From contig NZ_JACEZS010000013.1 of the NCBI RefSeq assembly GCF_014042365.1, positions 1-64,000 on the forward strand: 64,000 nucleotides of DNA, read 5' to 3'. The stretch comes from Rugamonas fusca (lineage in GTDB: Bacteria > Pseudomonadota > Gammaproteobacteria > Burkholderiales > Burkholderiaceae_D). Shown here piece by piece: positions 8,613 through 17,026 of this stretch; the first letter of the stretch is position 1; every line of letters begins with the position of its first letter. The notes beneath the pieces are model-generated. The model saw only the letters and a list, made by a program, of their open reading frames with translations. It had not been told where the DNA came from and ran no database searches. The position numbers and the translations under genes are program-made.

Positions 8613-10646
8613 TTAGTTGGCAGGTAAAACAAGCTTGGTGGCGAGCGCGGACAGCAGTTTCTGCGCCTCGTCGGTGACATCCAGACGGATCAGGTTCATC
8701 ACGTCGGCCGCGTTGCTGGCCTTCTGGTAACCGGTACTGCGGAATTTCGACTCCAGCCCTTGCTTGGCACCGACGACATTGTCGGTGCGCACACGCAAGG
8801 TATAGCGCGCGGTCAGCGATTTCTGGCAGGTGTCACCACACTCCTCGGTGACGATGTCCACGCGTTGGACCGGCTGCACACAAGTGCGTACCGTGGCAAG
8901 GTCCCATTGCAGCTTGCTGTTGAAGCCGTTGCGCACGCTGATGACATCGTCGGCTTGCTGGCGCACGTCGGCTGCGTAATACTGGCCAGGCATGGCTTGC
9001 GCCAGTGCCACCGAGGCCAGCGTGCGAAATTGCGGCGTCGCCAGCGTACCCAGGTTTTCGCTATCCGGACACAGGCTGAACAGGGCGGGCGATTTTGGCG
9101 TCTTCCCCAGGCGCAGTGCCTCGAACAGATCGCCCGCTTGCACGGCTGGCCTGGCATTGGACAGGGGCAGCAGATTGCCCAGGCGCGTCTCCTGCTCCAC
9201 GCGTTGTTCCGCCACCGCCTCGTAGACAGGGAACGGCAGTATGGTCGCTTTGCCGCCGACCGTGAAGCTGGTGGGATGCAGTACAAAGCCAGGCGCTTTG
9301 CTCGCGTATAGCTGGTTGGGCGTCGCGACGTACACGCCATTGGCGTCAGCCCGGGCGACCTTGGCGGTTTCGGTCCTGGCCTCCGCCAGGTGGCCCATGT
9401 TTTGCGCCAACGCCAACAGCGCATTCTTGATAGCGATTTCGCGGCGCGCGGCGGGCGCCAGATCGAGGCCGTTGGTGACACTGATCTTCTGGCTGTCGTG
9501 GCCGCTGGCGGCAAACAGGACGCGACCGCTCATGTCGATCAGCTCGGCGTAGGCGTCGGCGCTGAAGCCGCGCGTGGTCTGGAAGCCCAGGTTGGTCGCG
9601 GTTTCATATTGCACCGGTTCGCCGATGTGCAGCCGTATTACCAGATCAGGGGTGTCGCGTTGCGCCGTACTGTTATTGCTCAGGTCCGTTTTTTGTACGA
9701 CGGTGTTGAGCAAGTGCGCGAAGCCGGGATTCACTTCCACCATAGTCAGCGGTGCTTTGGCCCCCAATTCTTCGGAAAACAGCTGGGTCACATACTCGGA
9801 CGAGAAGCCTTCGGGCAACTGGCTGGCGATGACGGTGGCGCGCGGCCGCAAGCGCCCGTCGATCTTACCGACCACGTATTTATGGAACACCGTGCCGGTG
9901 CGTACCTCGTCGGCCAACACGACCTGGGCGGCGGCATAATCGGCACCTGCGTACACCACTTTGATCAGGTTGCCATTTTGGTCTTCCAGGCAGTCGCCGG
10001 ACTGCAGTCCTTGCTTGTAGCCCGCCGACAGCAACAGCAGCGCGTTACTGCTGCCAGTGATGCTGGCTTCCACGGTGCGCGGTTGGAATTCCTTGCCGGC
10101 CTGCTGGCTTAGCTGCTCGATCAAGGCCGACAAGGCTGACGCGTACAGCTTGTCTTCTTCGTTCTTCCTGCCGGCTCCCTCGAGCGCCCGCGGCGCCAAC
10201 AGCGCTACCGCCGTATTGGTGCTGGTGGTGGTGAACAGGATTTCTCCGGTTACCACATTGGTGAAGTAGATGCTGCCGGTGACCGGAGTGCGCAACTCGA
10301 TATTATGGTCGGCCTTGTTGGCGGTGTAGGACGCCATGCGCGTCAAGTGGAACGACACGGCAAAAGTGTCGCCAGCGGTCTGCCTGGTCAACTGGCCGAT
10401 GCGGCCGGCGAAGGCAGCGTCCAAGGCGAGCTGGACCTGCTGTCGCAGTTTGCTGGGGTCCAGGGATCGCAGGAAGCGCTGGTCGATGGCGGTATTGTTT
10501 TCGGTCCAGAACACGCCGCCCACTGGAAACACGCGCGCATCGGCTCCCGCGACAGCGGAGCCGGCGACGCCAGCCAACACCAGACTGGCCAGCAGTGAAC
10601 GCAGCGACGCGGCGCCGACTAGGCGTGAGGAACATAACGTTATCAT
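8613..10646 (-). CDS. Large secreted protein with a CsgG-like segment, function unknown
   Basis: This 677-residue protein has a signal peptide ending near AGSAVAGA. The N-terminal third (FPVGGVFWTENNTAIDQRFLRSL...) is followed by a segment that looks CsgG/TolB-like: ATVIASQLPEGFSSEYVTQ, then a beta-strand-rich TPDLVIRLHIGEPVQYET. The C-terminal third carries several Cys (for example EECGDTC) that could form disulfides, fitting a periplasmic or surface location. It is 9 bases after the upstream gene and 14 bases before the next, so the three are co-transcribed. I do not recognise a named family; the CsgG-like call is by eye only. Confidence 0.6.
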   Translation of the reverse strand: MITLCSSRLVGAASLRSLLASLVLAGVAGSAVAGADARVFPVGGVFWTENNTAIDQRFLRSLDPSKLRQQVQLALDAAFAGRIGQLTRQTAGDTFAVSFHLTRMASYTANKADHNIELRTPVTGSIYFTNVVTGEILFTTTSTNTAVALLAPRALEGAGRKNEEDKLYASALSALIEQLSQQAGKEFQPRTVEASITGSSNALLLLSAGYKQGLQSGDCLEDQNGNLIKVVYAGADYAAAQVVLADEVRTGTVFHKYVVGKIDGRLRPRATVIASQLPEGFSSEYVTQLFSEELGAKAPLTMVEVNPGFAHLLNTVVQKTDLSNNSTAQRDTPDLVIRLHIGEPVQYETATNLGFQTTRGFSADAYAELIDMSGRVLFAASGHDSQKISVTNGLDLAPAARREIAIKNALLALAQNMGHLAEARTETAKVARADANGVYVATPNQLYASKAPGFVLHPTSFTVGGKATILPFPVYEAVAEQRVEQETRLGNLLPLSNARPAVQAGDLFEALRLGKTPKSPALFSLCPDSENLGTLATPQFRTLASVALAQAMPGQYYAADVRQQADDVISVRNGFNSKLQWDLATVRTCVQPVQRVDIVTEECGDTCQKSLTARYTLRVRTDNVVGAKQGLESKFRSTGYQKASNAADVMNLIRLDVTDEAQKLLSALATKLVLPAN

Positions 10647-10655
10647 GACGGGCGC

Positions 10656-11840
10656 CTAGCGTTTCTTGGTTTTCGTTTCGGGGCCGCCGCATTTATTCAA
10701 GCACAGGGTGACTTGCTCACCTTCGGTTTTGCCGTCCAGCTCTTTGCCGGAGAATGCGGGTTGACTGGTCACGGCGGCGTAGATTTGCTCCATCGGATCG
10801 CCCTTGCCCTTCAGGGTGAGCGTGGCCATGACGCCTTCGGGACCATCTGACTTCTTCTCCACCGCGGTGGCGCCGTCGACCTGTTGCAAGGCCTTGGTGA
10901 AGGCCATGCGCAGCGGCAGCGTCAGGTTTGCACCTTTGAATTCCACCGTGTATTGACGGCCACGGGCGGCGCGGTCGGCCCAGTAACCGAGCGTGCTGCC
11001 GGCGAACGAGGGCGCCATCATGCGTGCCACCTTCTGGGTCGCCGTGGCGTTGCAGGCTTCAATATTGGGACCGGCGGCCTGGGTGCTTTCGGCCATCGAC
11101 GCGATCAATTCGCCGCCCGCGGTGGCAAAGGTTTTGACTTCGGCGTTGACGACGCAGGACAATTCACCGGTGGCCGAATTGCGCTCGCCGGCGATCACGG
11201 TGGCCGAGCCCACCATCAAGAAGTCGGCGTTGGCCTTGGTGCGGGCGAATTCGCTGAACTTGGCCATTTCAGCGCTATTGGAAAGTAACGCTAAATTGAT
11301 GGGCTTGTCGCCGAAGTATTTGCTGCGCGCATTCATGGAATCGAGCAGGCGCAAGTCATAGTCGCGCAGTTTGCCGGAAAATTCGTTCAGGAACAGCGGG
11401 TGGCTGGTCGGTTTGGAGGCGTCCTGGTATTTGACCAGCTTCTTGTAGCTCGCCGTCTCATGGCTGGCGGCTGCCACGTTCTTGGCATCGATGGCGGCGC
11501 TGGCCGACTTGGAGTTGGACGCAGCGGCATAGTTTTCCTTGGCCGCCAGTGACGCGCTATTGGCGCTGCTGGCGTTCAGGCTGGACTTGGCATTGGCGTT
11601 GAACGCGGCATCGCCAGAATGCGCGCCTAGCGCTGCCTGGGACTTGGCGTTGACCTGCGACGACGAGGCGTTGGCGGCGTTGACACTGGCGCTATAGCCG
11701 ACGGCCGAATTGGCCGAAGCGCTGGATGAGGCGGCCTTGATGGACTTGTCCTTGAAAGACGCGCCGGCATCGTATTTCATTTCCACCAGCTCTTCCAGCG
11801 GCAGATTGAGGTCGCGCGAACTGGTGGACGTGTCAACTTT
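10656..11840 (-). pseudogene. LPP20/CsgG-like envelope protein, 5' end cut off by the island
   Basis: The reading frame is open from the stop at 10656 up to about 11840 without a credible start: the protein begins in mid-domain (SSRDLNLPLEELVEMKYD) and no signal peptide is present, although both operon mates have one. A GTG at 11786 gives 376 residues but no ribosome site is visible. After a low-complexity Ala/Ser/Asn/Lys-rich segment (about 15-110 from that GTG) comes an LPP20/FlgT-like domain (ADFLMVGSATVIAGERNSATGEL, then EVKTFATAGGELIA). DNA changes to AT-rich at about 11838, so the lost N-terminus is best explained by insertion or deletion at the island edge. Expression of the operon may therefore be lost. 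Confidence 0.7.
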
Positions 11841-11847
11841 AAAATTT

Positions 11848-12023
11848 TCTTTGCAATCAGGCGTCTATCAACTCAAATTGCTTCCGCCTGGAGCGATTGC
11901 AAAGATGGACGTCTGGACGGTTGAAATTACGGAGCATACGTGTGTAGATGCCGATACTCCTGGAGATTGCAAAGATAGGACGTGAACAGCTGGTGTTATG
12001 ACAATGCTACCGTATTGCAAAGA
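11848..12023. repeat. Repeated GATTGCAAAGA motif at the island's left end
   Basis: The 11-mer GATTGCAAAGA occurs directly at 11895-11905 and 11965-11975, with one mismatch at 12013-12023 (TATTGCAAAGA), and inverted at 11848-11858 (TCTTTGCAATC). All four lie between the truncated gene and the serine recombinase. They could be recombinase or regulator binding sites. Confidence 0.6.
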
Positions 12024-12145
12024 AACAATCTCGTCATGGCCGCTGTGGCGATCGTTGGTGGATCCCGCTGCGGGGCCACCTTTGACAAGTGGCATGACAA
12101 CGGATTACATCGAACGGGTCAGCGCTACTGAGGGCTATCGATATC

Positions 12146-13711
12146 ATGTATGTCGGCGACATGCTCAATTCTCCTATCGGATTGGTGGCTCGGCCACGAG
12201 CGATTGAATACGTGCGCATGTCTACTGAGCATCAGCAATATTCCACCGAGAACCAATCGGACAAAATCCATGAGTACGCTCAGCGCCGAAATATCGAAAT
12301 CGTGCGTACCTACACTGACGCTGGGAAGAGCGGCCTAAGCATTGAAGGACGTGCTTCACTCCAGCGGCTCATTCAGGATGTTGAAAGCGGAGCGCCGGAT
12401 TTTCAGATAATTCTTGTCTACGATGTTAGCCGGTGGGGACGTTTTCAAGATGCGGACGAAAGTGCCTACTATGAATATCGATGCCGTCGTGCCGGCATTC
12501 AGGTGGTTTATTGTGCCGAGCAATTTGAGAATGACGGCTCACCTGTCTCCACAATCGTAAAGGGCGTTAAACGCGCAATGGCTGGTGAGTACAGCCGCGA
12601 GCTATCCGCTAAAGTCTTTGCCGGACAGTGCCGTTTAATTGAACTTGGTTTTCGGCAAGGCGGCCCTGCTGGGTATGGCTTACGTCGCGTCCTCGTCGAT
12701 CAATCCGGTGCAGTCAAATCGCAATTGGCCCGAGGCGAACACAAGAGCTTGCAGACTGATCGAGTCATTCTCGTACCTGGGCCTGAGGATGAGGTTCGCA
12801 TGATCCAGCTGATGTATAAGCTGTTCATTGATGATGGCCTGATGGAATCTGAAATTGCTGCCCGCATGAACAGCATGGCGGTGAGAACTGATTTGGATCG
12901 GGCCTGGACACGCGCAACGGTGCATGAAGTGTTGACGAACGAGAAGTACATCGGGAACAACGTATACAACAGAATTTCGTTCAAGCTGAAAAAGCTAAGA
13001 GTGGAAAATACCCCGGACATGTGGATCAAGAAGGTCGGTGCGTTTGAGCCGGTTATCTCGTCGGACGTTTTCTACACTGCGCAAGGTATCGTTCGTGCAC
13101 GTGCCTATCGTTACACTGACGAAGAATTGATTGAGCGCCTGCGAACCCTGTATCAGCAGCGTGGATTGTTGTCTGGATTGATCATCAACGAGGCTGAGGG
13201 AATGCCATCTACGTCGATCTATATGCATCGATTCGGTAGCCTCCTAAGAGCGTATCAAATGGTTGGTTTCACGCCTGACCGAGATTATCGCTACTTGGAA
13301 ACGAACAAATTGCTGCGCCGCATGCATCCCGAAATTGTCAACAGTACAGAGAGCGCAATTTTAAGTCTTGGAGGAAGCGTACAGCGTGATCCAGCAACGG
13401 ATCTTTTGCGTATCAATGATGAGTTTAGTCTTTCCCTTGTCTTGGCACGCTGCCAGACGCCGGAAAGTGGGCGGCATCACTGGAAGGTACGATTTGATAC
13501 CGGACTAGCGCCTGACATTACGGTCGCGGTACGTCTCGACGCCAATAATCAAAGCACCCTTGACTACTATTTGCTGCCTGGCCTCGGCTTTGGGCAGGTA
13601 CGCATTAATTTGGCGGAGCGAAATCCGGCTGAGTTTGAAAGCTTTAGATTCGATAGCTTGGACTATCTCTACGGTATGGCGGAGCGAACACGGATACGGA
13701 GGGCAGCATGA
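12146..13711 (+). CDS. Large serine recombinase
   Basis: This 521-residue protein is a site-specific recombinase of the large serine (resolvase/invertase) family. The catalytic domain starts with AIEYVRMSTEHQQ (nucleophile Ser 26) and contains YTDAGKSGLSIEGR, LVYDVSRWGRFQD and the long helix with GEYSRELSAKVFAG. The recombinase domain follows (GGPAGYGLRR...; SEIAARMNS; WTRATVHEVLTNEKYIGNNVYN). The ATG at 12146 is the first credible start; ATG 12161 is also possible and neither has a strong ribosome site. It lies at the left island edge, the usual place for such an enzyme, and overlaps the next frame by four bases (ATGA). Confidence 0.88.
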   Translation: MYVGDMLNSPIGLVARPRAIEYVRMSTEHQQYSTENQSDKIHEYAQRRNIEIVRTYTDAGKSGLSIEGRASLQRLIQDVESGAPDFQIILVYDVSRWGRFQDADESAYYEYRCRRAGIQVVYCAEQFENDGSPVSTIVKGVKRAMAGEYSRELSAKVFAGQCRLIELGFRQGGPAGYGLRRVLVDQSGAVKSQLARGEHKSLQTDRVILVPGPEDEVRMIQLMYKLFIDDGLMESEIAARMNSMAVRTDLDRAWTRATVHEVLTNEKYIGNNVYNRISFKLKKLRVENTPDMWIKKVGAFEPVISSDVFYTAQGIVRARAYRYTDEELIERLRTLYQQRGLLSGLIINEAEGMPSTSIYMHRFGSLLRAYQMVGFTPDRDYRYLETNKLLRRMHPEIVNSTESAILSLGGSVQRDPATDLLRINDEFSLSLVLARCQTPESGRHHWKVRFDTGLAPDITVAVRLDANNQSTLDYYLLPGLGFGQVRINLAERNPAEFESFRFDSLDYLYGMAERTRIRRAA

Positions 13712-13901
13712 AGCTGGAGCCGGGCGAGATGGCGATGATCCCAATCGAAAAAATTGATGTCCTGAATCCTCGGGAACGAAACAAGGCTGCCTTTGCCGAA
13801 ATCGTCAAAAACATCGAGGCGATAGGACTGAAAAAGCCGATTACAGTGACACCGAGGGCAGGGGCGAACGGCGACGATCGATATTTGCTGATTTGTGGTG
13901 G
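13708..13901 (+). pseudogene. ParB-like protein, N-terminal fragment
   Basis: The frame starts at an ATG overlapping the recombinase stop and encodes a ParB/RepB N-terminal segment (IPIEKIDVLNPRERNKAAF, IVKNIEAIGLKKPITVTPR, YLLICGG). In this family the GG is normally followed by the rest of the ParB nuclease-like fold. Here homology stops at about 13901 and the frame runs on through the antisense of another gene fragment. The recombinase-ParB-like pairing suggests the two were once one module. It is probably inactive. Confidence 0.65.
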
Positions 13902-14140
13902 CTTTGCAGGCGATCGGCGAGCACTTCTGCCTCTCCGATATATGCGATCTCGGCGCCAGTCTCATCGTGGACGCCAAACAAAATGTAAACACCAGGGCGC
14001 TGGACTTCCGGCCATTCGCGTAATTCACCGAAAAGCGAGCGAGGACAAGCAAGCGCCTGTCCCGTCCAGTTTGCTATTTCCGCATGGCGAATACCCACAA
14101 CTGTCTCGTTCGGCAGGTATATCCGGATACTCTTTCCCAT
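13893..14140 (-). pseudogene. GIY-YIG nuclease, N-terminal fragment
   Basis: From ATG 14140 the minus strand encodes MGKSIRIYLPNETVVGIRHAEIAN and then a GIY-YIG start (PGVYILFGVHDETGAEIAYIGEAEVLADRLQSH). The domain normally continues for about 60 more residues with the catalytic Glu and Asn. Here it breaks off at about 13900, exactly where the plus-strand ParB-like fragment ends. The two genes were therefore joined tail to tail by a deletion or recombination event. The product is unlikely to be active. Confidence 0.65.
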
Positions 14141-14288
14141 TGGTTAGTCTCGTGATTGCAATATTGAAACAATAACAGATTTCTGGCGTACAGCTTATGG
14201 CGTTAACTTTTTCTCACCCATCCCTTGAAACCGAGTTTTCCATACCAATGTTCTTGTTGGCAATTTTGCCAGGTACGAGAGGACTACT

Positions 14289-14498
14289 ATGCCTAATGTT
14301 TACATTGAGCCAATGCCAAAAGGGGGCGGCGATATTGATCATTACGTGATCGAGCATGCTGATGGTCGGCGTGATTCTGGCCCCTACCCCACCCAGGCCC
14401 ACGCAATTGCAGCTGCAAAGGCAAAAGGATTTCATCCTTTGATCGCCCGTGTTCGCCACACCAACAAAGGCCTTCCGGATCATTGGCGCTCTGCATAG
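14289..14498 (+). CDS. DUF2188-like small protein
   Basis: A 69-residue protein with the pattern of DUF2188 proteins (VYIEPMPKGGGDIDHYVIEHADG, YPTQAHAIAAAKAKG). ATG 14289 has GAGAGGA just upstream (14277-14283) and a hairpin terminator follows, so it appears to be an intact transcription unit. No function is known for the family; it is surrounded by gene fragments. Confidence 0.6.
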   Translation: MPNVYIEPMPKGGGDIDHYVIEHADGRRDSGPYPTQAHAIAAAKAKGFHPLIARVRHTNKGLPDHWRSA

Positions 14499-14510
14499 CA
14501 GAAGCAAGGC

Positions 14511-14534
14511 AAGAGCCGGGCAAGCCGGCTCTTT
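14511..14534 (+). terminator. Terminator after the DUF2188-like gene
   Basis: AAGAGCCGG (14511-14519) pairs with CCGGCTCTT (14525-14533) over a 5-base loop and is followed by T. The stem is good but the T-run is short, so efficiency is uncertain. Confidence 0.6.
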
Positions 14535-14571
14535 AGCAACCCGATACCAGGCTGCCTGCCGTTTACTGGCA

Positions 14572-14985
14572 CTAAGCGAGCTCAACTTTGAGCTGATGTC
14601 GTCCGTCAGCAATCATCTTCGTCAGCCACTGGTCTAGAAAATGGTTCAGCTCAACCTTGGCCAGCGGACTGAAGGCCATCAGTTCTGGGCAGAACACTTT
14701 CCGCGAACCGAAGCAATCGCAGTACGTCAGTACCCCGACTGTCTCGGCCATCAAATACACTTCGATGGTCATCTCAGGGTCAGGTATCGCAGCGCCGTGC
14801 AGGCGTTCGAGATAATGACTCATGCGAAGCACCAAGCGGTACTTATGGCGCTCGATCACATCGATATTGACATCAGCGTGGCCAAGCGCCGTGAGCTTGG
14901 CCGGCCCGTTCATGTCATGCAAACCGGGCAGAAGTTGAAGCAGCTTGCGGTAGTTTTCTTGATAGAGAGCGATTGGCGAAACGTC
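14572..14985 (-). pseudogene. DUF1249 (YqiB-like) protein lacking its start
   Basis: The minus-strand frame gives SPIALYQENYRKLLQLLPGL, then LTALGHADVNIDVIERHKYR, PEMTIEVYLMAETVGVLTYC and NHFLDQWLTKMIADGRH, matching the DUF1249/YqiB family almost end to end. No ATG or GTG occurs upstream in frame. A TTG at 14922 falls inside the conserved region. The 5' end appears to be lost at the junction near 14985 with the plus-strand fragment that follows. The family's function is unknown. Confidence 0.6.
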
Positions 14986-15420
14986 GTCGTGACGCTTGGC
15001 TACGCTGATATCTTGGTGTTGGGATTTGAGATTCCAACCGGGAAAGAAGGAGCTGCAGCAGCTGATGCCGCCAGATGTCTACGTCAAGCGCAGGATGATT
15101 TACTACGGGGAAAATACGATGCCGTGGTGTCTCAATGCCGACTTGCGGTAGAAGGGATTAGCATCGGGTCAGCTGAGGCTAGTGCAGCCAGCGTAAGCGT
15201 CGCAAAATATACGAACGGAAAGGAGCGCAAACTGATGACGAAAAGCGAGCGTGCGCTTTTCATCGGTGAAGCTATTCGTCATTTCACGCATCTGGCTCAC
15301 CATCCAAATCCTGACGGAACGCAGGAGACATTTAACCGGGCCGAGGCACAAGCAATTCTTGCTTGCACGGTGGCCTTCGTAGATGGAGCATTGAGCCGAG
15401 CTCGCAGCAAAATTGATTGA
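14986..15420 (+). pseudogene. C-terminal fragment of a hypothetical protein
   Basis: A plus-strand frame open to TGA at 15418-15420 encodes a believable helical protein end (ARCLRQAQDDLLRGKYDAVV, MTKSERALFIGEAIRHFTHL, AEAQAILACTVAFVDGAL). The part of this frame left of about 14985 is only the antisense of the DUF1249 gene, so the true N-terminus is missing. No credible start with a ribosome site was found. The family is not recognised. Confidence 0.45.
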
Positions 15421-15509
15421 GTGACGAAGAATCCAGCGCGCTTCTCGCGCAAGTAGGTCAGTCAGATCTCGTGACCTGCTTCCCAATAGTTGTGCGAGCA
15501 GTTCGTCGG

Positions 15510-16706
15510 CTAGTGGTTCGCCCAATGCTCACGCAAGATGTGAATGAGTTCTTTAAACTGGCTGTTTTGATCAGAGCCCTTCCAGCGGTTGATGAAACGA
15601 CACACCACTTGAAGATTGCCCACTTCGTAGTGGCCGTCGCTGTTTATACGATCCAATGATGCTCTCATTTCGTCGTTCACTTGACCGTCGATGTCAGATT
15701 GAAGTGGCAGTCCGCTGATAGCGCATAGACCTTCTTGTTTCTCGATTAGCGACTTAACATAGCTAACGAACTCGTCTTCTGATTCGAACGCGTTGTTCTT
15801 ATTTTTTATGGTCTGAGGAACTACCTGACCATTTGAGAAGGCAGAGGTCTGTTGCGCCGTCTTTACCATGCGACGTGCGGTGCTGGCCCAAGTGTCTGTG
15901 GGGACATTTGCAACTACAGCAGATATGGCCTGGATTGTTCGAGCTGGATGGGACGCCGGGGTTACTAGAATCGCCGTAGGTATCGCCCAACGGTTGGTGG
16001 TTGAAAGGTTTCGTCGCTCATCGGAGATTCGTTTGATGAACGCTATTGCATCACCGTACGTTTTGACGCCAATGCGAAACCAATCTAATTGCCTGCCCTT
16101 CTTGTGATTTCTTGCATCGTGTCCACCGAACTCAGCCTTCTGATGCTCTAGCCAGACTATGAACGCTTGGCGTTCCGCCGCCCCAATAGTAGTCTTTTTC
16201 GTGTCTAACGCAAATTCAATGAGGTGTATAGGGGCGTTGTTTGCAAAGTAAACGGCGGCACACTGGTCGCCGTCAAGGAAGATTCGGAAACCATCTTCCG
16301 CGAGATCGTGTAGCTGCTTTTTGTTGCCACGTGGAAGTGAATCTACCATCATGTTTGCTAGAGAAATGCGGTCTTTCTCAGACACCTGAATCTGCCCATC
16401 TGAAGGCAGGGTTACATCACTGATGGGAGCATCACGTTCGCGTTGCAGGTACTCAGCAAATTTGGCCAACGCGCGGCTGTACATCCCATGCCCTGTGCTA
16501 TTCCTCTCTAAGAAGATCGGAAGCTTTTGGATCGCAGACGAGATTGACTGGAATTTCGACACGTCCTCAATGCCAGTAAGAGAGCCAACTAGAACTGAAT
16601 TCGCATTCGCCCATGCAGTGAGCGGGCCGCCAATCGCGTTGCCATATTTCCGCACAGACGATTCAGACAATCCTTGTTGCAGCATCCAGCTTTCGAAGCT
16701 ATTCAT
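15510..16706 (-). CDS. HNH-type endonuclease, probable restriction/defence nuclease
   Basis: This 398-residue protein starts at ATG 16706 (MNSFESWMLQQGLSESSVRK); the longer frame to 16949 reads as non-coding. The N-terminal part resembles a DNA-binding or specificity region with short Arg/Lys-rich stretches. The C-terminus carries an HNH-like finger: GLCAISGLPLQ, then ASLDRINSDGHYEVGNLQVV and CRFINRWKG, a form common in modification-dependent or restriction nucleases. No methyltransferase is adjacent, so a methylation-dependent (type IV) or otherwise self-sparing nuclease is more likely than a classical type II pair; this is inference. The gene diverges from the Hsp70-like ATPase with a 320-base shared upstream region. 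Confidence 0.7.
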   Translation of the reverse strand: MNSFESWMLQQGLSESSVRKYGNAIGGPLTAWANANSVLVGSLTGIEDVSKFQSISSAIQKLPIFLERNSTGHGMYSRALAKFAEYLQRERDAPISDVTLPSDGQIQVSEKDRISLANMMVDSLPRGNKKQLHDLAEDGFRIFLDGDQCAAVYFANNAPIHLIEFALDTKKTTIGAAERQAFIVWLEHQKAEFGGHDARNHKKGRQLDWFRIGVKTYGDAIAFIKRISDERRNLSTTNRWAIPTAILVTPASHPARTIQAISAVVANVPTDTWASTARRMVKTAQQTSAFSNGQVVPQTIKNKNNAFESEDEFVSYVKSLIEKQEGLCAISGLPLQSDIDGQVNDEMRASLDRINSDGHYEVGNLQVVCRFINRWKGSDQNSQFKELIHILREHWANH

Positions 16707-17026
16707 GTGGTATCGACGAGGTTGCCAAACATATACTTTAGCAGACTGTTGATGAAATTCAGCAACTATCGCATTTCCTGCTACAGGATCACACCTGGCA
16801 TTCTCAAACACCGCATAGGCGCGGCGCTTGCGAGGGTAGGTCAAAAGGTGCAAACGCTTAGCACGTGCTGTAGAGCATTCTTTGGCAAGGGCGGATCCAA
16901 ATGGACTGAGCAGCCAACTAGTGTCACAGCGCGTCAGAAAGGCGGGCATAGCTCAGTCAATAATAATACCAATAGTGTAATGACCTAAGCTATTATCTAC
17001 CTGAGAACTGACGAATAGGAACAAAC
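16707..17026. promoter_or_regulatory. Divergent promoter region between HNH nuclease and Hsp70-like genes
   Basis: This 320-base region has no gene. The right half (16950-17000) is AT-rich and contains TGTAAT- and TATTAT-like boxes that could be -10 elements, and AGGA at 17017-17020 is the ribosome site for the GTG at 17027. No firm -35 was identified. Shared regulation of the two divergent genes is plausible. Confidence 0.35.

Noticed and set aside
16707..16949. N-terminal extension of the HNH nuclease to 16949
   Set aside because: The extra 81 residues look like translated intergenic DNA and fall in the divergent promoter region.
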